Origin: Berkiella_A sp050252335
Lineage (GTDB): Bacteria > Pseudomonadota > Gammaproteobacteria > Berkiellales > Berkiellaceae
Reading direction: 5' to 3'
NCBI GenBank assembly: GCA_050252335.1
Contig: JBFWLB010000004.1
Coordinates: 44,959 to 108,958 of the forward strand
Length of the DNA stretch: 64,000 nucleotides
Below are positions 8,678 to 17,800 of this stretch, piece after piece; the stretch's first letter is position 1; every line of letters begins with the position of its first letter. The notes below the pieces were generated by a model. The model was not told the origin of the DNA and did not search any database. It saw nothing but the letters and a program-made list of their open reading frames with translations. The translations under genes and the position numbers were made by a program.

Positions 8678-9553
8678 ATGTCAGGCGCAAAAGAGATACG
8701 CACAAAGATTAAGAGTATTAAAAGTACTCAAAAGATAACACGCGCGATGGAAATGGTTGCGGCGAGTAAAATGCGTAAGGCACAGCAACGCATGAATGAA
8801 GCCAGACCATATGCAGAAAAAATTGCGACGGTTATCAGCCATGTGGCACATAGTCAGCCTGAATATAGGCATCCATACATGATTTCGCGAGAAGAAAAGA
8901 ATGTTGGTATTATCCTGCTCTCTTCTGATCGTGGCTTGTGCGGTGGTTTGAATGCAAATATGTTTCGTTATTTGCTACAAGAGTGTGAGCGTTTTGAAAA
9001 AGAAGGTAAAAAAGTTTCTTTTTGCGCCATCGGTTCAAAAGCTGAGGGATTTTTAAAGAGATTCAAAGTGCCTATTTTGGCATCTGCGAGCAAAATAGGC
9101 GATCATCCTGAAATTGCCGATGTTATTGGTCCGGTTGGTGCAATGCTAAAGTCCTACGACGATCAAAAATTGGATTCTTTGTATATTTACCATAATCAAT
9201 TTTTGAATACGATGAGCCAAAAGCCGGTTATCAAAAAAGTATTACCCATTGTGCCTGATGATGTAAATTTTAATGTTGAACCATCTAAGTCTAAGTTCTG
9301 GGATTATATTTATGAGCCAGATGCTAAAGAGCTGCTTGATTTATTACTCACGCGCTTTTTAGAGTCTCAGGTTTATCATGCGATTGTTGAGAATTTTGCC
9401 TGTGAACAATCAGCAAGAATGATTGCGATGAAAAGCGCTTCAGAAAATGCCGGCGAGCTAATTGATAGCTTACAGCTTGTTTACAATAAAGCCAGACAAT
9501 CTGCCATTACTCAGGAGCTTTCTGAGATTGTCAGTGGCGCGGCAGCCGTTTAA
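8678..9553 (+). CDS. atpG: ATP synthase F1 subunit gamma
   Basis: The central rotor shaft. The 291-residue protein has the conserved N-terminal helix EIRTKIKSIKSTQKITRAME and the C-terminal helix NKARQSAITQELSEIVSGAA, the two strands of the coiled coil that turns inside the alpha/beta hexamer. SSDRGLCGGLN marks the globular domain. It lies between atpA and atpD. Confidence 0.97.
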   Translation: MSGAKEIRTKIKSIKSTQKITRAMEMVAASKMRKAQQRMNEARPYAEKIATVISHVAHSQPEYRHPYMISREEKNVGIILLSSDRGLCGGLNANMFRYLLQECERFEKEGKKVSFCAIGSKAEGFLKRFKVPILASASKIGDHPEIADVIGPVGAMLKSYDDQKLDSLYIYHNQFLNTMSQKPVIKKVLPIVPDDVNFNVEPSKSKFWDYIYEPDAKELLDLLLTRFLESQVYHAIVENFACEQSARMIAMKSASENAGELIDSLQLVYNKARQSAITQELSEIVSGAAAV

Positions 9554-9594
9554 TTATAACTTTTAGACCCGTTAAAGGGGAGTGTGAGCCTAAA

Positions 9595-11010
9595 ATGAGT
9601 ACAGCTGAAACCCTATCTGTTACAAAGCAAACAATTGGTAAAATTGTTGAAATTATTGGTGCTGTTGTGGACGTTGAATTTCCTCGTGACAGTGTACCCA
9701 AAATTTACGATGCCTTATTGGTTGATGGTGTGAACCTCACTTTAGAGGTACAGCAACAATTAGGGGATGGTATTGTTCGTACCATTGCGATGGGTACAAC
9801 AGATGGTCTCATGCGCGGTATCAGCGTTAAAAACACACTCGCACCCATTATGGTTCCAGTCGGGCAAAAGACCTTAGGTAGAATTATGGACGTTTTGGGT
9901 ACCCCTATTGATGAGAAGGGACCCATTGGTGAAGAACAACGTTTATCGATTCATAGACCAGCGCCTTCTTATCAAGAGCAAGCGGCTAGTGAAGAATTAT
10001 TAGAAACGGGTATTAAAGTTATTGACTTGATTTGCCCCTTTGCTAAAGGTGGTAAAGTAGGTTTGTTCGGTGGTGCCGGTGTAGGTAAAACCGTTAACAT
10101 GATGGAACTTATTCGTAATATTGCGATTGAGCATAGTGGTTACTCTGTATTTGCGGGTGTGGGTGAAAGAACCCGTGAAGGTAATGACTTCTATCATGAA
10201 ATGAGAGAGTCCAGCGTTCTTGATAAAGTATCTCTTGTATATGGTCAGATGAATGAACCACCTGGGAACCGTTTGCGTGTTGCTTTAACAGGCCTCACTA
10301 TCGCTGAGAGTTTCAGAGACGAAGGTAGAGACGTTTTGTTATTCATCGATAATATTTATCGTTATACCCTAGCCGGTGTAGAGGTGTCTGCATTATTAGG
10401 TCGTATGCCATCAGCTGTAGGTTATCAGCCTACTTTGGCAGAAGAAATGGGACGTTTACAAGAACGTATTACTTCTACCAAAACGGGTTCTATTACTTCG
10501 ATTCAGGCTGTATACGTTCCTGCAGACGATTTAACCGATCCTTCTCCTGCAACAACTTTTGCCCACTTAGATGCGACTGTTGTATTGTCAAGGCAAATTG
10601 CTGAATTAGGTATTTATCCTGCGGTAGATCCATTGGATTCAACCAGCCGCCAGCTCGATCCTTTAGTGGTTGGTAATGAGCACTATGAAGTTGCACGTGG
10701 CGTACAGGGAACCTTGCAAAGATACAAAGAGCTCAAAGATATTATTGCTATTTTGGGTATGGATGAATTATCTGAAGAAGATAAGCGTGTTGTTTCTCGC
10801 GCACGTAAAATCCAACGTTTCTTGTCACAGCCTTTCTTCGTTGCAGAAGTATTTACAGGTGCACCAGGTAAATATGTGCCATTAAAAGAAACCATCAAAG
10901 GGTTCAAAGGCATTATTGAAGGTAAATATGACGATTTGCCTGAGCAAGCGTTTTACATGGTGGGCAGCATTGAAGAAGCTGTGGAAAAAGCCAAGAAAGT
11001 ATCTAATTAA
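9595..11010 (+). CDS. atpD: ATP synthase F1 subunit beta (catalytic)
   Basis: The catalytic subunit that makes ATP from ADP and phosphate. The 471-residue protein has the P-loop GGAGVGKTV, the catalytic GERTREGNDFYHEM segment, the ALLGRMPSAVGYQPTLAEEMG motif and the DELSEED regulatory loop. A purine-rich AAAGGGGAG lies upstream of the ATG. The N-terminal extension of roughly ten residues is common in this family. Confidence 0.98.
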   Translation: MSTAETLSVTKQTIGKIVEIIGAVVDVEFPRDSVPKIYDALLVDGVNLTLEVQQQLGDGIVRTIAMGTTDGLMRGISVKNTLAPIMVPVGQKTLGRIMDVLGTPIDEKGPIGEEQRLSIHRPAPSYQEQAASEELLETGIKVIDLICPFAKGGKVGLFGGAGVGKTVNMMELIRNIAIEHSGYSVFAGVGERTREGNDFYHEMRESSVLDKVSLVYGQMNEPPGNRLRVALTGLTIAESFRDEGRDVLLFIDNIYRYTLAGVEVSALLGRMPSAVGYQPTLAEEMGRLQERITSTKTGSITSIQAVYVPADDLTDPSPATTFAHLDATVVLSRQIAELGIYPAVDPLDSTSRQLDPLVVGNEHYEVARGVQGTLQRYKELKDIIAILGMDELSEEDKRVVSRARKIQRFLSQPFFVAEVFTGAPGKYVPLKETIKGFKGIIEGKYDDLPEQAFYMVGSIEEAVEKAKKVSN

Positions 11011-11031
11011 AGCTAATTATTGAGTTATTCT

Positions 11032-11460
11032 ATGCCAAATCAAATGCAATTAGATATCGTAAGCGCAGAAGCTGAAATTTTCACAGGAAAAGCAGTACGT
11101 ATTTTCCTGACGGGAATTTTGGGTGAGTTAGAGATTGTGCCTGGGCATGCGCCTTTAATTACGGGTTTAATGCCTGGCCCTGTTCGTATTCGTCTTGACG
11201 CAGATAAAGAAGAAGTAATTTATGTGACGGGTGGTATCTTAGAGGTGCAGCCTGAGCATGCCACTATTTTGGCAGATACGGTCGTTAGAGCAAGAGACTT
11301 TAATGAATCAGAAGCTATCAAGGCGAAACAACAAGCAGAAAGATTGCTCAATGATAAACAAGTCGATATTGATTTTGCGCGTGCGCGTGCAGAGTTGGCA
11401 AGAGCGGCTGGTATGTTAAGAGCTATTCAGGAAATGAAGAAAAAAGGCAAGATTAAATAA
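11032..11460 (+). CDS. atpC: ATP synthase F1 subunit epsilon
   Basis: The rotor-stalk subunit that also inhibits ATP hydrolysis. From the ATG at 11032 the protein is 142 residues, with MQLDIVSAEAEIFTG, the beta-sandwich motif LGELEIVPGHAPLI and a C-terminal helical hairpin ending AGMLRAIQEMKKKGK. A TTG at 11020 would add four residues; no strong ribosome-binding site distinguishes the two. It is the last gene of the atp operon, which ends at a terminator near 11510. Confidence 0.95.
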   Translation: MPNQMQLDIVSAEAEIFTGKAVRIFLTGILGELEIVPGHAPLITGLMPGPVRIRLDADKEEVIYVTGGILEVQPEHATILADTVVRARDFNESEAIKAKQQAERLLNDKQVDIDFARARAELARAAGMLRAIQEMKKKGKIK

Positions 11461-11509
11461 GCTTGAGTCGATGCATTCGAAAGTTCTCAGGCGTAAAAAT
11501 AGTTAAATT

Positions 11510-11532
11510 GGGTGGCTTGTGCCACCCTTTTT
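11510..11532 (+). terminator. Intrinsic terminator of the atp operon
   Basis: GGGTGGC, loop TTGT, GCCACCC followed by five T residues. It lies 50 bases after atpC and before the glmU start, so it ends or attenuates the atp transcript. Confidence 0.85.
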
Positions 11533-11577
11533 ATTAAAGTAAAAGAAGGTAGACAAATTTATACTAAAGGTAGCCAC

Positions 11578-13014
11578 ATGGATTTAAGTGTTGTCATACT
11601 CGCTGCAGGACAAGGTACAAGGATGAAATCACCTTTGCCCAAGGTGTTGCACCCTATTGGGGGCAAACCAATGCTTGCGCATGTTATAAACACAGCCAAA
11701 ACGCTAAATCCACAACAGATTATCATTATTCATGGTTTTGAAGGTGATTTGGTCAAGCAAACTTTTCATGATGCTGACTTAAAGTGGGTGGAACAGCCGC
11801 ATCGTTTAGGAACAGGTGATGCCGTTGCAAAGGCATTACCCCATATTCCTGCTCATCACCGCGTTTTAACGTTATATGGTGATGTACCCCTTATTGCTGC
11901 GGATACATTAAAGCGCTTATTAACCGCTACACCAACGGAAGATGTTGGTTTGCTCACAGCTTTAGCAACTGATCCAACAGGTTTGGGCAGGATTATTCGA
12001 GATAAAAAAGCCAAAGTTGTGCGTATCGTAGAAGAGCGTGATGCCAATGACATTGAAAAGCAAATCCATGAAGTAAATACCGGTATTTTTGTGGTAACGC
12101 AAAGCTTATTGGCTCGATGGGTGCCTCAGTTAAAGAATAATAACGCTAAAGGTGAATATTATCTGACAGATATTATTCAGATGGCAGCCGAGGAAAGCAT
12201 TTCCGTTGTTACTTCCGTTCCAAGTGTGGTTGAAGAAGTATTGGGTGTTAATGATAAGTCTCAACAAGTAACGGCAGAGCGCTATTATCAACGTCATATG
12301 GCTGAAAATCTTTTAAAAGAGGGCATTTGTATTTCTGATCCAGCACGCTTTGATTTAAGAGGTTCTTTGCAAGCTGAAGCTGACGTAGTCATTGATGTAA
12401 ATGTCGTTTTAGAAGGTCGTGTGACCATTCAGAAAAATAGTAAAATTGGCCCTAACTGCGTTTTAATTAATTGCCAAATTGGCGAAAATGTTAGTGTTTT
12501 GGCTAATTCTTATCTTGAGGATGTTATTATCGGTGATAATTGCACTATTGGGCCCTTTGCACGGTTACGTCCTGGGACTCAATTAGATCAAGATGTGCAT
12601 ATTGGTAATTTTGTAGAAGTTAAAAATTCAAATATTGGCCAAGGCTCTAAAATTTCCCATTTGAGTTACATTGGCGATACGATGATGGGCAAAGCGGTCA
12701 ATGTGGGGGCGGGTACCATTACTTGCAACTACGATGGTGCAAATAAACATAGAACTATCATTGATGATGGCGTCTTTATTGGTTCTGATACACAGCTCAT
12801 TGCACCGATTAAAATTGGCAAAGAAGCAACAATTGCCGCAGGAAGCACGGTGGTTAAAGATGTGCCAGCTCATAAATTAACCATGACACATCAATTGCAG
12901 CAACGCGCTATTGAAGAGTGGCAGCGGCCAACTAAGCTTGCCACAGCGCCTCATTCTCATGCTTCACATTTAGAAAAAGATGTGGTGTCAGTGAAAGAAA
13001 TTAAATCCAAATAA
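11578..13014 (+). CDS. glmU: GlmU, bifunctional GlcNAc-1-P uridyltransferase / GlcN-1-P acetyltransferase
   Basis: GlmU catalyses the last two steps of UDP-GlcNAc synthesis for peptidoglycan and lipid A. The start is the ATG at 11578 after AAAGG, giving MDLSVVILAAGQGTRMKS; the in-frame upstream stretch overlaps the atp terminator and is not credible as coding. The N-terminal pyrophosphorylase domain carries LAAGQGTRM and PLPKVLHPIGGKPM; the C-terminal left-handed beta-helix carries the hexapeptide repeats and SHLSYIGD and NVGAGTITCNYDG. At 478 residues it is about 20 longer than the E. coli enzyme because of a C-terminal tail. glmS follows by 19 bases. Confidence 0.97.
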   Translation: MDLSVVILAAGQGTRMKSPLPKVLHPIGGKPMLAHVINTAKTLNPQQIIIIHGFEGDLVKQTFHDADLKWVEQPHRLGTGDAVAKALPHIPAHHRVLTLYGDVPLIAADTLKRLLTATPTEDVGLLTALATDPTGLGRIIRDKKAKVVRIVEERDANDIEKQIHEVNTGIFVVTQSLLARWVPQLKNNNAKGEYYLTDIIQMAAEESISVVTSVPSVVEEVLGVNDKSQQVTAERYYQRHMAENLLKEGICISDPARFDLRGSLQAEADVVIDVNVVLEGRVTIQKNSKIGPNCVLINCQIGENVSVLANSYLEDVIIGDNCTIGPFARLRPGTQLDQDVHIGNFVEVKNSNIGQGSKISHLSYIGDTMMGKAVNVGAGTITCNYDGANKHRTIIDDGVFIGSDTQLIAPIKIGKEATIAAGSTVVKDVPAHKLTMTHQLQQRAIEEWQRPTKLATAPHSHASHLEKDVVSVKEIKSK

Positions 13015-13033
13015 CGAGAGGTTTATTACTATT

Positions 13034-14866
13034 ATGTGTGGGATTATTGCTGTTGCTTCTCAACGAGATATAGCGCCTATACTTATAGAAGGCTTAAAAA
13101 GGCTTGAATATCGTGGCTATGATTCTGCTGGGCTTGCGGTATTAGATAAGCAAGATAATCTCTCTCGTATTAGGGCACGAGGTAAAGTACAAGCGCTAGC
13201 GCTAGCTTTAGAAAAGAAAACGCTATTGGGAAAGATTGGTTTAGCGCATACGCGTTGGGCTACGCATGGTCAACCCAGTGAACATAACGCTCACCCACAT
13301 ATTTTTGAAGATAAACTTGCACTTGTACACAATGGCATTATTGAGAACTTCAATGAGCTTAAACAAGAGCTTGCGCATAAGAATTATCAATTCACCTCTG
13401 AAACAGATACTGAAGTTGTGGTTTACTGTCTGGGAGAGGAGCTAAAACGCACACCCTCTTTATTAGAAGCGGTACAAAAAACGATTGCACGTTTAGAAGG
13501 TACTTTTGCATTAGCTGTTATTAGCAAAGAAAAACCCAATAGTATTATTGCGACGCGTAGAGGCAGCCCATTGGTTTTAGGGCTTGGCATTGGCGAAAAT
13601 TATATTGCCTCTGATGTTTTGGCTTTGCTTCCCTTTACCCAAGAGATCATTATCTTGGAAGAAGGTGATATTGCGGTTGTTTCACGAGATGAATACGAAA
13701 TATACGATGAAAAAGGCAATAAAGTTAATCGCCCTATCAAGAAAACTGATTTGAGTGTTCAAAGCGTTAACAAAGGCAACTTTAAGCATTTCATGCAAAA
13801 AGAAATATTTGAACAATCTCATGCTGTTTGTTCTGCAATAGAAGGTCGATTGTTGCAAGATGATATTCAAGATGCAGTGTTTGGTGCAAATGCTTCTGAT
13901 ATTTTTGATAGAACGAAGAATGTACAAATTGTTGCTTGTGGTACCAGCTATCATGCAGGTCTTGTTGCTAAGAATTGGATTGAAAATATTGCAGGTATTC
14001 CTTGCCAAGTTGAAATAGCCAGCGAGATCAGATACAGAAGAGAGGTTGTACCAGCGGGCACATTATTTGTTGCGCTTTCACAATCAGGTGAAACAGCAGA
14101 TACCTTGGCGGCATTAAGGGGATTGAAATCTGAGCATTATTGCGGAACCTTAGGTATTTGTAATGTTCCAGAAAGTGCTTTGGTTCGTGAATCCAAATGT
14201 GTTCTATTAACACACGCAGGTCCTGAAATTGGTGTTGCTTCAACCAAAGCATTTACAACTCAGCTTGTTGCATTGCTTATGCTCACGCATTGCTTGGGTA
14301 AACGCAATGATAAAGCAAAAACAGATGAAATGCAGATTGTTGCACATTTAAGAAAACTTCCTGCACTGTTGGAAGAAACCTTAAAGCTTGAGGAAACGAT
14401 AGAGAGATATTCAGCGCATTTTGAAGAAAAACAACATACTCTTTTTATTGGGCGTGGTGCCAATTATGCGATTGCTAAAGAAGGCGCGCTTAAATTAAAA
14501 GAGATCTCCTATATACATGCAGAAGCGTACCCTGCCGGAGAGCTAAAACATGGTCCTTTGGCATTGGTTGATAAACACATGCCGGTGGTGGTGGTGGCAA
14601 GTTATGATGCGATGCTCGATAAATTAAAGTCAAATATTCACGAAGTAATGGCGCGAAATGGGGAAGTAATTTTAATTGCTGAAGAGGGTATGAATTTAGA
14701 ACTAGGCGCTGATCTTAAACTTGTTGAAGTACCTAAAGGCGGCGCTTTATTATCACCTATTCTTCTAACGCTTCCCTTGCAGCAATTGGCCTATCATGTT
14801 GCTTTGAGAAAAGGCACAGATGTTGATCAGCCCAGAAATTTGGCCAAGTCTGTTACTGTTGAATAA
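13034..14866 (+). CDS. glmS: GlmS, glutamine:fructose-6-phosphate aminotransferase
   Basis: GlmS makes glucosamine-6-phosphate, the entry step to amino sugars, and supplies the pathway that GlmU completes. The 610-residue protein begins MCGIIAV with the nucleophilic Cys2 of the glutaminase domain, followed by RLEYRGYDSAGLAV, THTRWATHG-type residues and NGIIEN. Two SIS domains follow (CGTSYHAGL, SQSGETADT), ending with the conserved DVDQPRNLAKSVTVE. No glmS ribozyme is visible; in gammaproteobacteria control is by small RNAs. Confidence 0.98.
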   Translation: MCGIIAVASQRDIAPILIEGLKRLEYRGYDSAGLAVLDKQDNLSRIRARGKVQALALALEKKTLLGKIGLAHTRWATHGQPSEHNAHPHIFEDKLALVHNGIIENFNELKQELAHKNYQFTSETDTEVVVYCLGEELKRTPSLLEAVQKTIARLEGTFALAVISKEKPNSIIATRRGSPLVLGLGIGENYIASDVLALLPFTQEIIILEEGDIAVVSRDEYEIYDEKGNKVNRPIKKTDLSVQSVNKGNFKHFMQKEIFEQSHAVCSAIEGRLLQDDIQDAVFGANASDIFDRTKNVQIVACGTSYHAGLVAKNWIENIAGIPCQVEIASEIRYRREVVPAGTLFVALSQSGETADTLAALRGLKSEHYCGTLGICNVPESALVRESKCVLLTHAGPEIGVASTKAFTTQLVALLMLTHCLGKRNDKAKTDEMQIVAHLRKLPALLEETLKLEETIERYSAHFEEKQHTLFIGRGANYAIAKEGALKLKEISYIHAEAYPAGELKHGPLALVDKHMPVVVVASYDAMLDKLKSNIHEVMARNGEVILIAEEGMNLELGADLKLVEVPKGGALLSPILLTLPLQQLAYHVALRKGTDVDQPRNLAKSVTVE

Positions 14867-14877
14867 AGATTCTTAAG

Positions 14878-15537
14878 ATGTGCGGTCGTTTTGCATTACA
14901 TGCAACGATAGAAGAAATCGTTGCGCATTTTCGCTTAACAGAAAGCTTTAGTATGCGGCCGCGTTATAACATTGCACCTACCCAAACCATTCCTATTATT
15001 GTTCACAATCACCGAGGCGTATCTTTCAGTCGATGGGCTTTTTTGCCCAGATGGGCAAAAGCAGTCAATGGCTTAATTCCACAAGGGTATATAAATGCAC
15101 GCAGTGAAACGCTAATGGAAAAACCTGCTTTTAGAGACGCATTTAAAAGTCAGCGCTGTATTATTCCTCTCTCAGGTTACTATGAATGGAAAGCATTACA
15201 AGGCAAGAAACAGCCTTTTTATATTTCTTCGCGGGATAATACTGTTATGGGGGTTGCAGGTATTTGCTCTGTTTGGCAAGAATCTGCCTGGGAAAAAATA
15301 ATGACCTGTGCCATTGTAACGAAACCTGCTGTTGCTGATTTTGTGAAAATTCATGAGCGAATGCCTGTGATTTTACAGCCTCACAACTACCATTCTTGGT
15401 TAAACCCTAAAGAAAATCTGCTTAATTTAGAAAAATTGCTTGCCGATGAAACGCTGCCTACTTTACAAGTTTTTCCTGTCTCTTTTCACGTAAATTCGCC
15501 TCATAATGATAGCGCCATTTGTATAAAACCTCTTTAA
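14878..15537 (+). CDS. SRAP/HMCES-family abasic-site protein (YedK-like)
   Basis: SRAP proteins crosslink to abasic sites in single-stranded DNA through an N-terminal cysteine and protect them. Here the start MCGRFALH places Cys2 at the N-terminus after methionine removal. RPRYNIAPTQ, GYINARSETL, RCIIPLSGYYEWK and IHERMPVIL are the family blocks, including the conserved Asn, Glu and His residues. At 219 residues it matches YedK. It starts 11 bases after glmS. Confidence 0.92.
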   Translation: MCGRFALHATIEEIVAHFRLTESFSMRPRYNIAPTQTIPIIVHNHRGVSFSRWAFLPRWAKAVNGLIPQGYINARSETLMEKPAFRDAFKSQRCIIPLSGYYEWKALQGKKQPFYISSRDNTVMGVAGICSVWQESAWEKIMTCAIVTKPAVADFVKIHERMPVILQPHNYHSWLNPKENLLNLEKLLADETLPTLQVFPVSFHVNSPHNDSAICIKPL

Positions 15538-15560
15538 TATTGAAAAAATAGCAAAAGTCC

Positions 15561-15589
15561 TTTACATATAGATAGGGCATTGGCATAAT
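15561..15589 (+). promoter_or_regulatory. Promoter of the HU-family gene
   Basis: TTTACA (15561-15566) and CATAAT (15584-15589) with a 17-base spacer, about 40 bases upstream of the HU-like start. The match to sigma-70 is good. Confidence 0.6.
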
Positions 15590-15630
15590 CGCTGGCTTAT
15601 TATTATACTAAAAAACGAATGGAGTTTTAC

Positions 15631-16023
15631 ATGTCACTAAAAAAATCAACAAAAACATCAATGAAGAAAAATATTCAGAGCGCACAATTCAAAGAAAAAA
15701 CCCGTGCAATCAAAGAACGTCAATCACGTGCTGAAATTTTTCAACATATTGCTAATGAAACTGGCATTAAGCGTATTGATGTAGAAGCTGTTTTTGATGT
15801 GATGGCTAAATTGGTTAAATCTCATTTAGCATAAAAAGGCTCTGGTGAAATTATTATTCCTAAATTAGGTCTTAAAATTCGCAAAGTACGTCGCAAAGCA
15901 ACTAAAGAACGTACAATGATTAGCCCATTAACAGGTAGTGAAGTTGTTATTCCATCTAAACCTGCGCGTGATGATGTGAAATTGGTTGTATTGAAACCCC
16001 TCAAAGAAGCAGTCCTTTCTTAA
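15631..16023 (+). pseudogene. HU-family DNA-binding protein interrupted by an in-frame TAA
   Basis: HU-type proteins bend and compact DNA. The ATG at 15631 opens a basic N-terminal tail, then SRAEIFQHIANETGIKRIDVEAVFDVMAKLVKSHLA, the dimerisation helices. A TAA at 15832-15834 then stops translation. In the same frame the sequence continues without another stop as KGSGEIIIPKLGLKIRKVRR, the DNA-binding beta-arm, to a final TAA at 16021. The stop occupies exactly one codon between SHLA and KGSGE where the family has Lys or similar, so AAA to TAA is a one-base change. A good promoter precedes the gene. Either a very recent nonsense mutation, a sequencing error, or read-through; the 67-residue N-terminal product alone would lack the DNA-binding arm. 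Confidence 0.85.
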
Positions 16024-16086
16024 AAAATCTTCGCATTTGCTCCTCTTTGCGCTAACAGAGGACTCTACAGAAAGTAAGTTTCTAGG

Positions 16087-16143
16087 AATGAACAAAGTGA
16101 ATGTTTCTTCCCTTGATATCAAGGGAAGAGGCTCACTTTAGTG
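16087..16143 (+). repeat. Short palindromic repeat, family C, copy 1
   Basis: About 57 bases with a central CTTCCCTTGATATCAAGGGAAG palindrome, entered from AATGAACAAAGTGAATG and leaving through CTCACTTTAGTG. The same layout occurs inverted at 42211-42271. It lies 64 bases after the HU-like gene. Confidence 0.75.
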
Positions 16144-16144
16144 A

Positions 16145-16210
16145 GCAGAAGGATTTTTTAGAATATTTGTTTTGAAAATCCTTCTCTGCACCTAAAAGTG
16201 CCTCTTTTTT
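16145..16210 (+). terminator. Long inverted repeat and T-rich end downstream of the HU-like gene
   Basis: AGAAGGATTTT (16147-16157) pairs perfectly with AAAATCCTTCT (16175-16185) around a 17-base loop; a short GCAC/GTGC hairpin and seven T residues follow to 16210. This probably ends the HU-family transcript. Confidence 0.5.
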
Positions 16211-16292
16211 TGACAACAAAGAAAGAAAATTGATTCGCACGCTCATTCAAAATTCTATTATTATTTAAAACTTGCGCATTTAATTTTTGATT

Positions 16293-16328
16293 AACCCTGT
16301 GGTTATAATGTGAATCACAGGGTTTTTT
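16293..16328. terminator. Inverted repeat with T tract between HU-like gene and hmgA
   Basis: AACCCTGTG (16293-16301), a 14-base loop, CACAGGGTT (16316-16324), then four more T residues. The T tract favours termination on the plus strand; on the minus strand it lies just after hmgA and could help end that transcript too. Confidence 0.6.
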
Positions 16329-16340
16329 ATTGAGATTTAC

Positions 16341-17636
16341 TTAGGACTTTTGATTGAATAACTTAGGGATGTTTTGCCAACAATCCTGATAAGATTTTTG
16401 TAAAGCACTGGTTTGCATACCAAATTCAGTAATTTGCCAAGGCAAACGACTCTCAAACATAAAAGCCAGGGTATTTTCTTGTTTAATGGGCAATAGCGTC
16501 TCATGCATTCCTTTTTCAGCTGTGTCACCATCTGGACCATGTGAAGACATACAATTGTGTAAGCTGCCGCCACCGGGTAAAAAGCCTTCATTCTTTGCGT
16601 CATAATGACCATGAATAAGACCCATGTATTCACTCATAATATTACGATGATAATAGGGGGGTCTAAAGGTATGTTCTGCAACCATCCAGCGTTCTGGGAA
16701 GATCACAAAATCAAGATTAGCAAGCCCTGGTGTGGATGTTGCTGAAGTGAGCACTGTAAAAATAGAGGGATCGCAATGATCAAAGCTTACGGTATTGATA
16801 GTATTGAATAAGCGCAAGTCATATTTGTAAGGAGCATAGTTCCCATGCCAGGCAACAACATCTAGTGGGGAATGCGTGGTTTGGGCTTGCCATAATTGAT
16901 TAGCATATTTGCATATAATATTGAATGTACCTGTTTTGTCTTCGAAATGCGCCGTGGGGTATAGAAAATCCCTGGGACTGGCAAGCCCATTGCTCCCGAT
17001 AGGACCAAGATCAGGTAAACCAAAAGGCGCCCCAAAATTTTCGCATATATAACCTTTGATAATAGGATCAATTAATGTGACTTGGAATTTGATCCCTCTG
17101 GGTATCACGGCTATTTCACTGGGAGCTAGGGCTATTACTCCGAATTCAGTTTTCAATATTAAGCGGCCAAGATATGGGACTATCAGCCATTCGCCGTCAG
17201 CAGAATAGAAGAAGTCATCGTCCATATTTTCGTTCGCTGTGTACAAATGGACCGCAGCCCCTTCTTGTAACAGAGGGTTACCATTTTGGATCAAAGTTTG
17301 ACAACCAGCAATGAAGGATTGCTTTTGCGTAGGATCTGCCAATGGATCCCAGCGCAGTTGATTGGGAATAGCATAAAGCTGGCTTGAATTTTGATTCAAC
17401 GCCATATTTTTTAAAGGTTGAAATGATAAATGACTAACTGAAGGTAAAATACGATATAACCATGTTCTTAAGTTATGTGAACGTGGTCTTGTGAAGGCAC
17501 TGCCACTTAATTGTTCCGCGTAGAGGCTGTAAGCGGGCTTCTGAGGAGAGTTTTGTCCATGGGGTAGGGCATTGGGTAGTGCCTCAGTTTGTAAATAGCC
17601 ACCGAAACCATTTTGATATTGAAATTCTTCTGACAT
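16341..17636 (-). CDS. hmgA: Homogentisate 1,2-dioxygenase
   Basis: This non-haem iron enzyme opens the ring of homogentisate in tyrosine/phenylalanine breakdown. The 431 residues match the family. The N-terminus YQNGFGGYLQTEALPNALPHGQNSPQ is diagnostic. The iron ligands correspond to His330 and Glu336 (in YHRNIMSEYMG) and His366 (in MSSHGPDG). The gene is alone: no maleylacetoacetate isomerase or fumarylacetoacetase lies in the window. When hmgA is lost, bacteria accumulate the brown pigment pyomelanin; the copy here is intact. Confidence 0.96.
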   Translation of the reverse strand: MSEEFQYQNGFGGYLQTEALPNALPHGQNSPQKPAYSLYAEQLSGSAFTRPRSHNLRTWLYRILPSVSHLSFQPLKNMALNQNSSQLYAIPNQLRWDPLADPTQKQSFIAGCQTLIQNGNPLLQEGAAVHLYTANENMDDDFFYSADGEWLIVPYLGRLILKTEFGVIALAPSEIAVIPRGIKFQVTLIDPIIKGYICENFGAPFGLPDLGPIGSNGLASPRDFLYPTAHFEDKTGTFNIICKYANQLWQAQTTHSPLDVVAWHGNYAPYKYDLRLFNTINTVSFDHCDPSIFTVLTSATSTPGLANLDFVIFPERWMVAEHTFRPPYYHRNIMSEYMGLIHGHYDAKNEGFLPGGGSLHNCMSSHGPDGDTAEKGMHETLLPIKQENTLAFMFESRLPWQITEFGMQTSALQKSYQDCWQNIPKLFNQKS

Positions 17637-17800
17637 ATTACATCCCTACTAATTTGGTTGATTTTCTAAATATTTGTTACAGCCTTGCTGGTTGCTATCC
17701 GGCCTCGACTTGGATAGACTCAATTTCTCGAAAAATGAGAACGTTATCATACTTCAATTATGGCTTCCTTCCATAGGTCAGTAAATAATATGGTTTCTTC

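Noticed and set aside
13034..14866. glmS ribozyme upstream of glmS
   Set aside because: Only 19 bases separate glmU and glmS, too short for the ribozyme, and the organism type does not use it.
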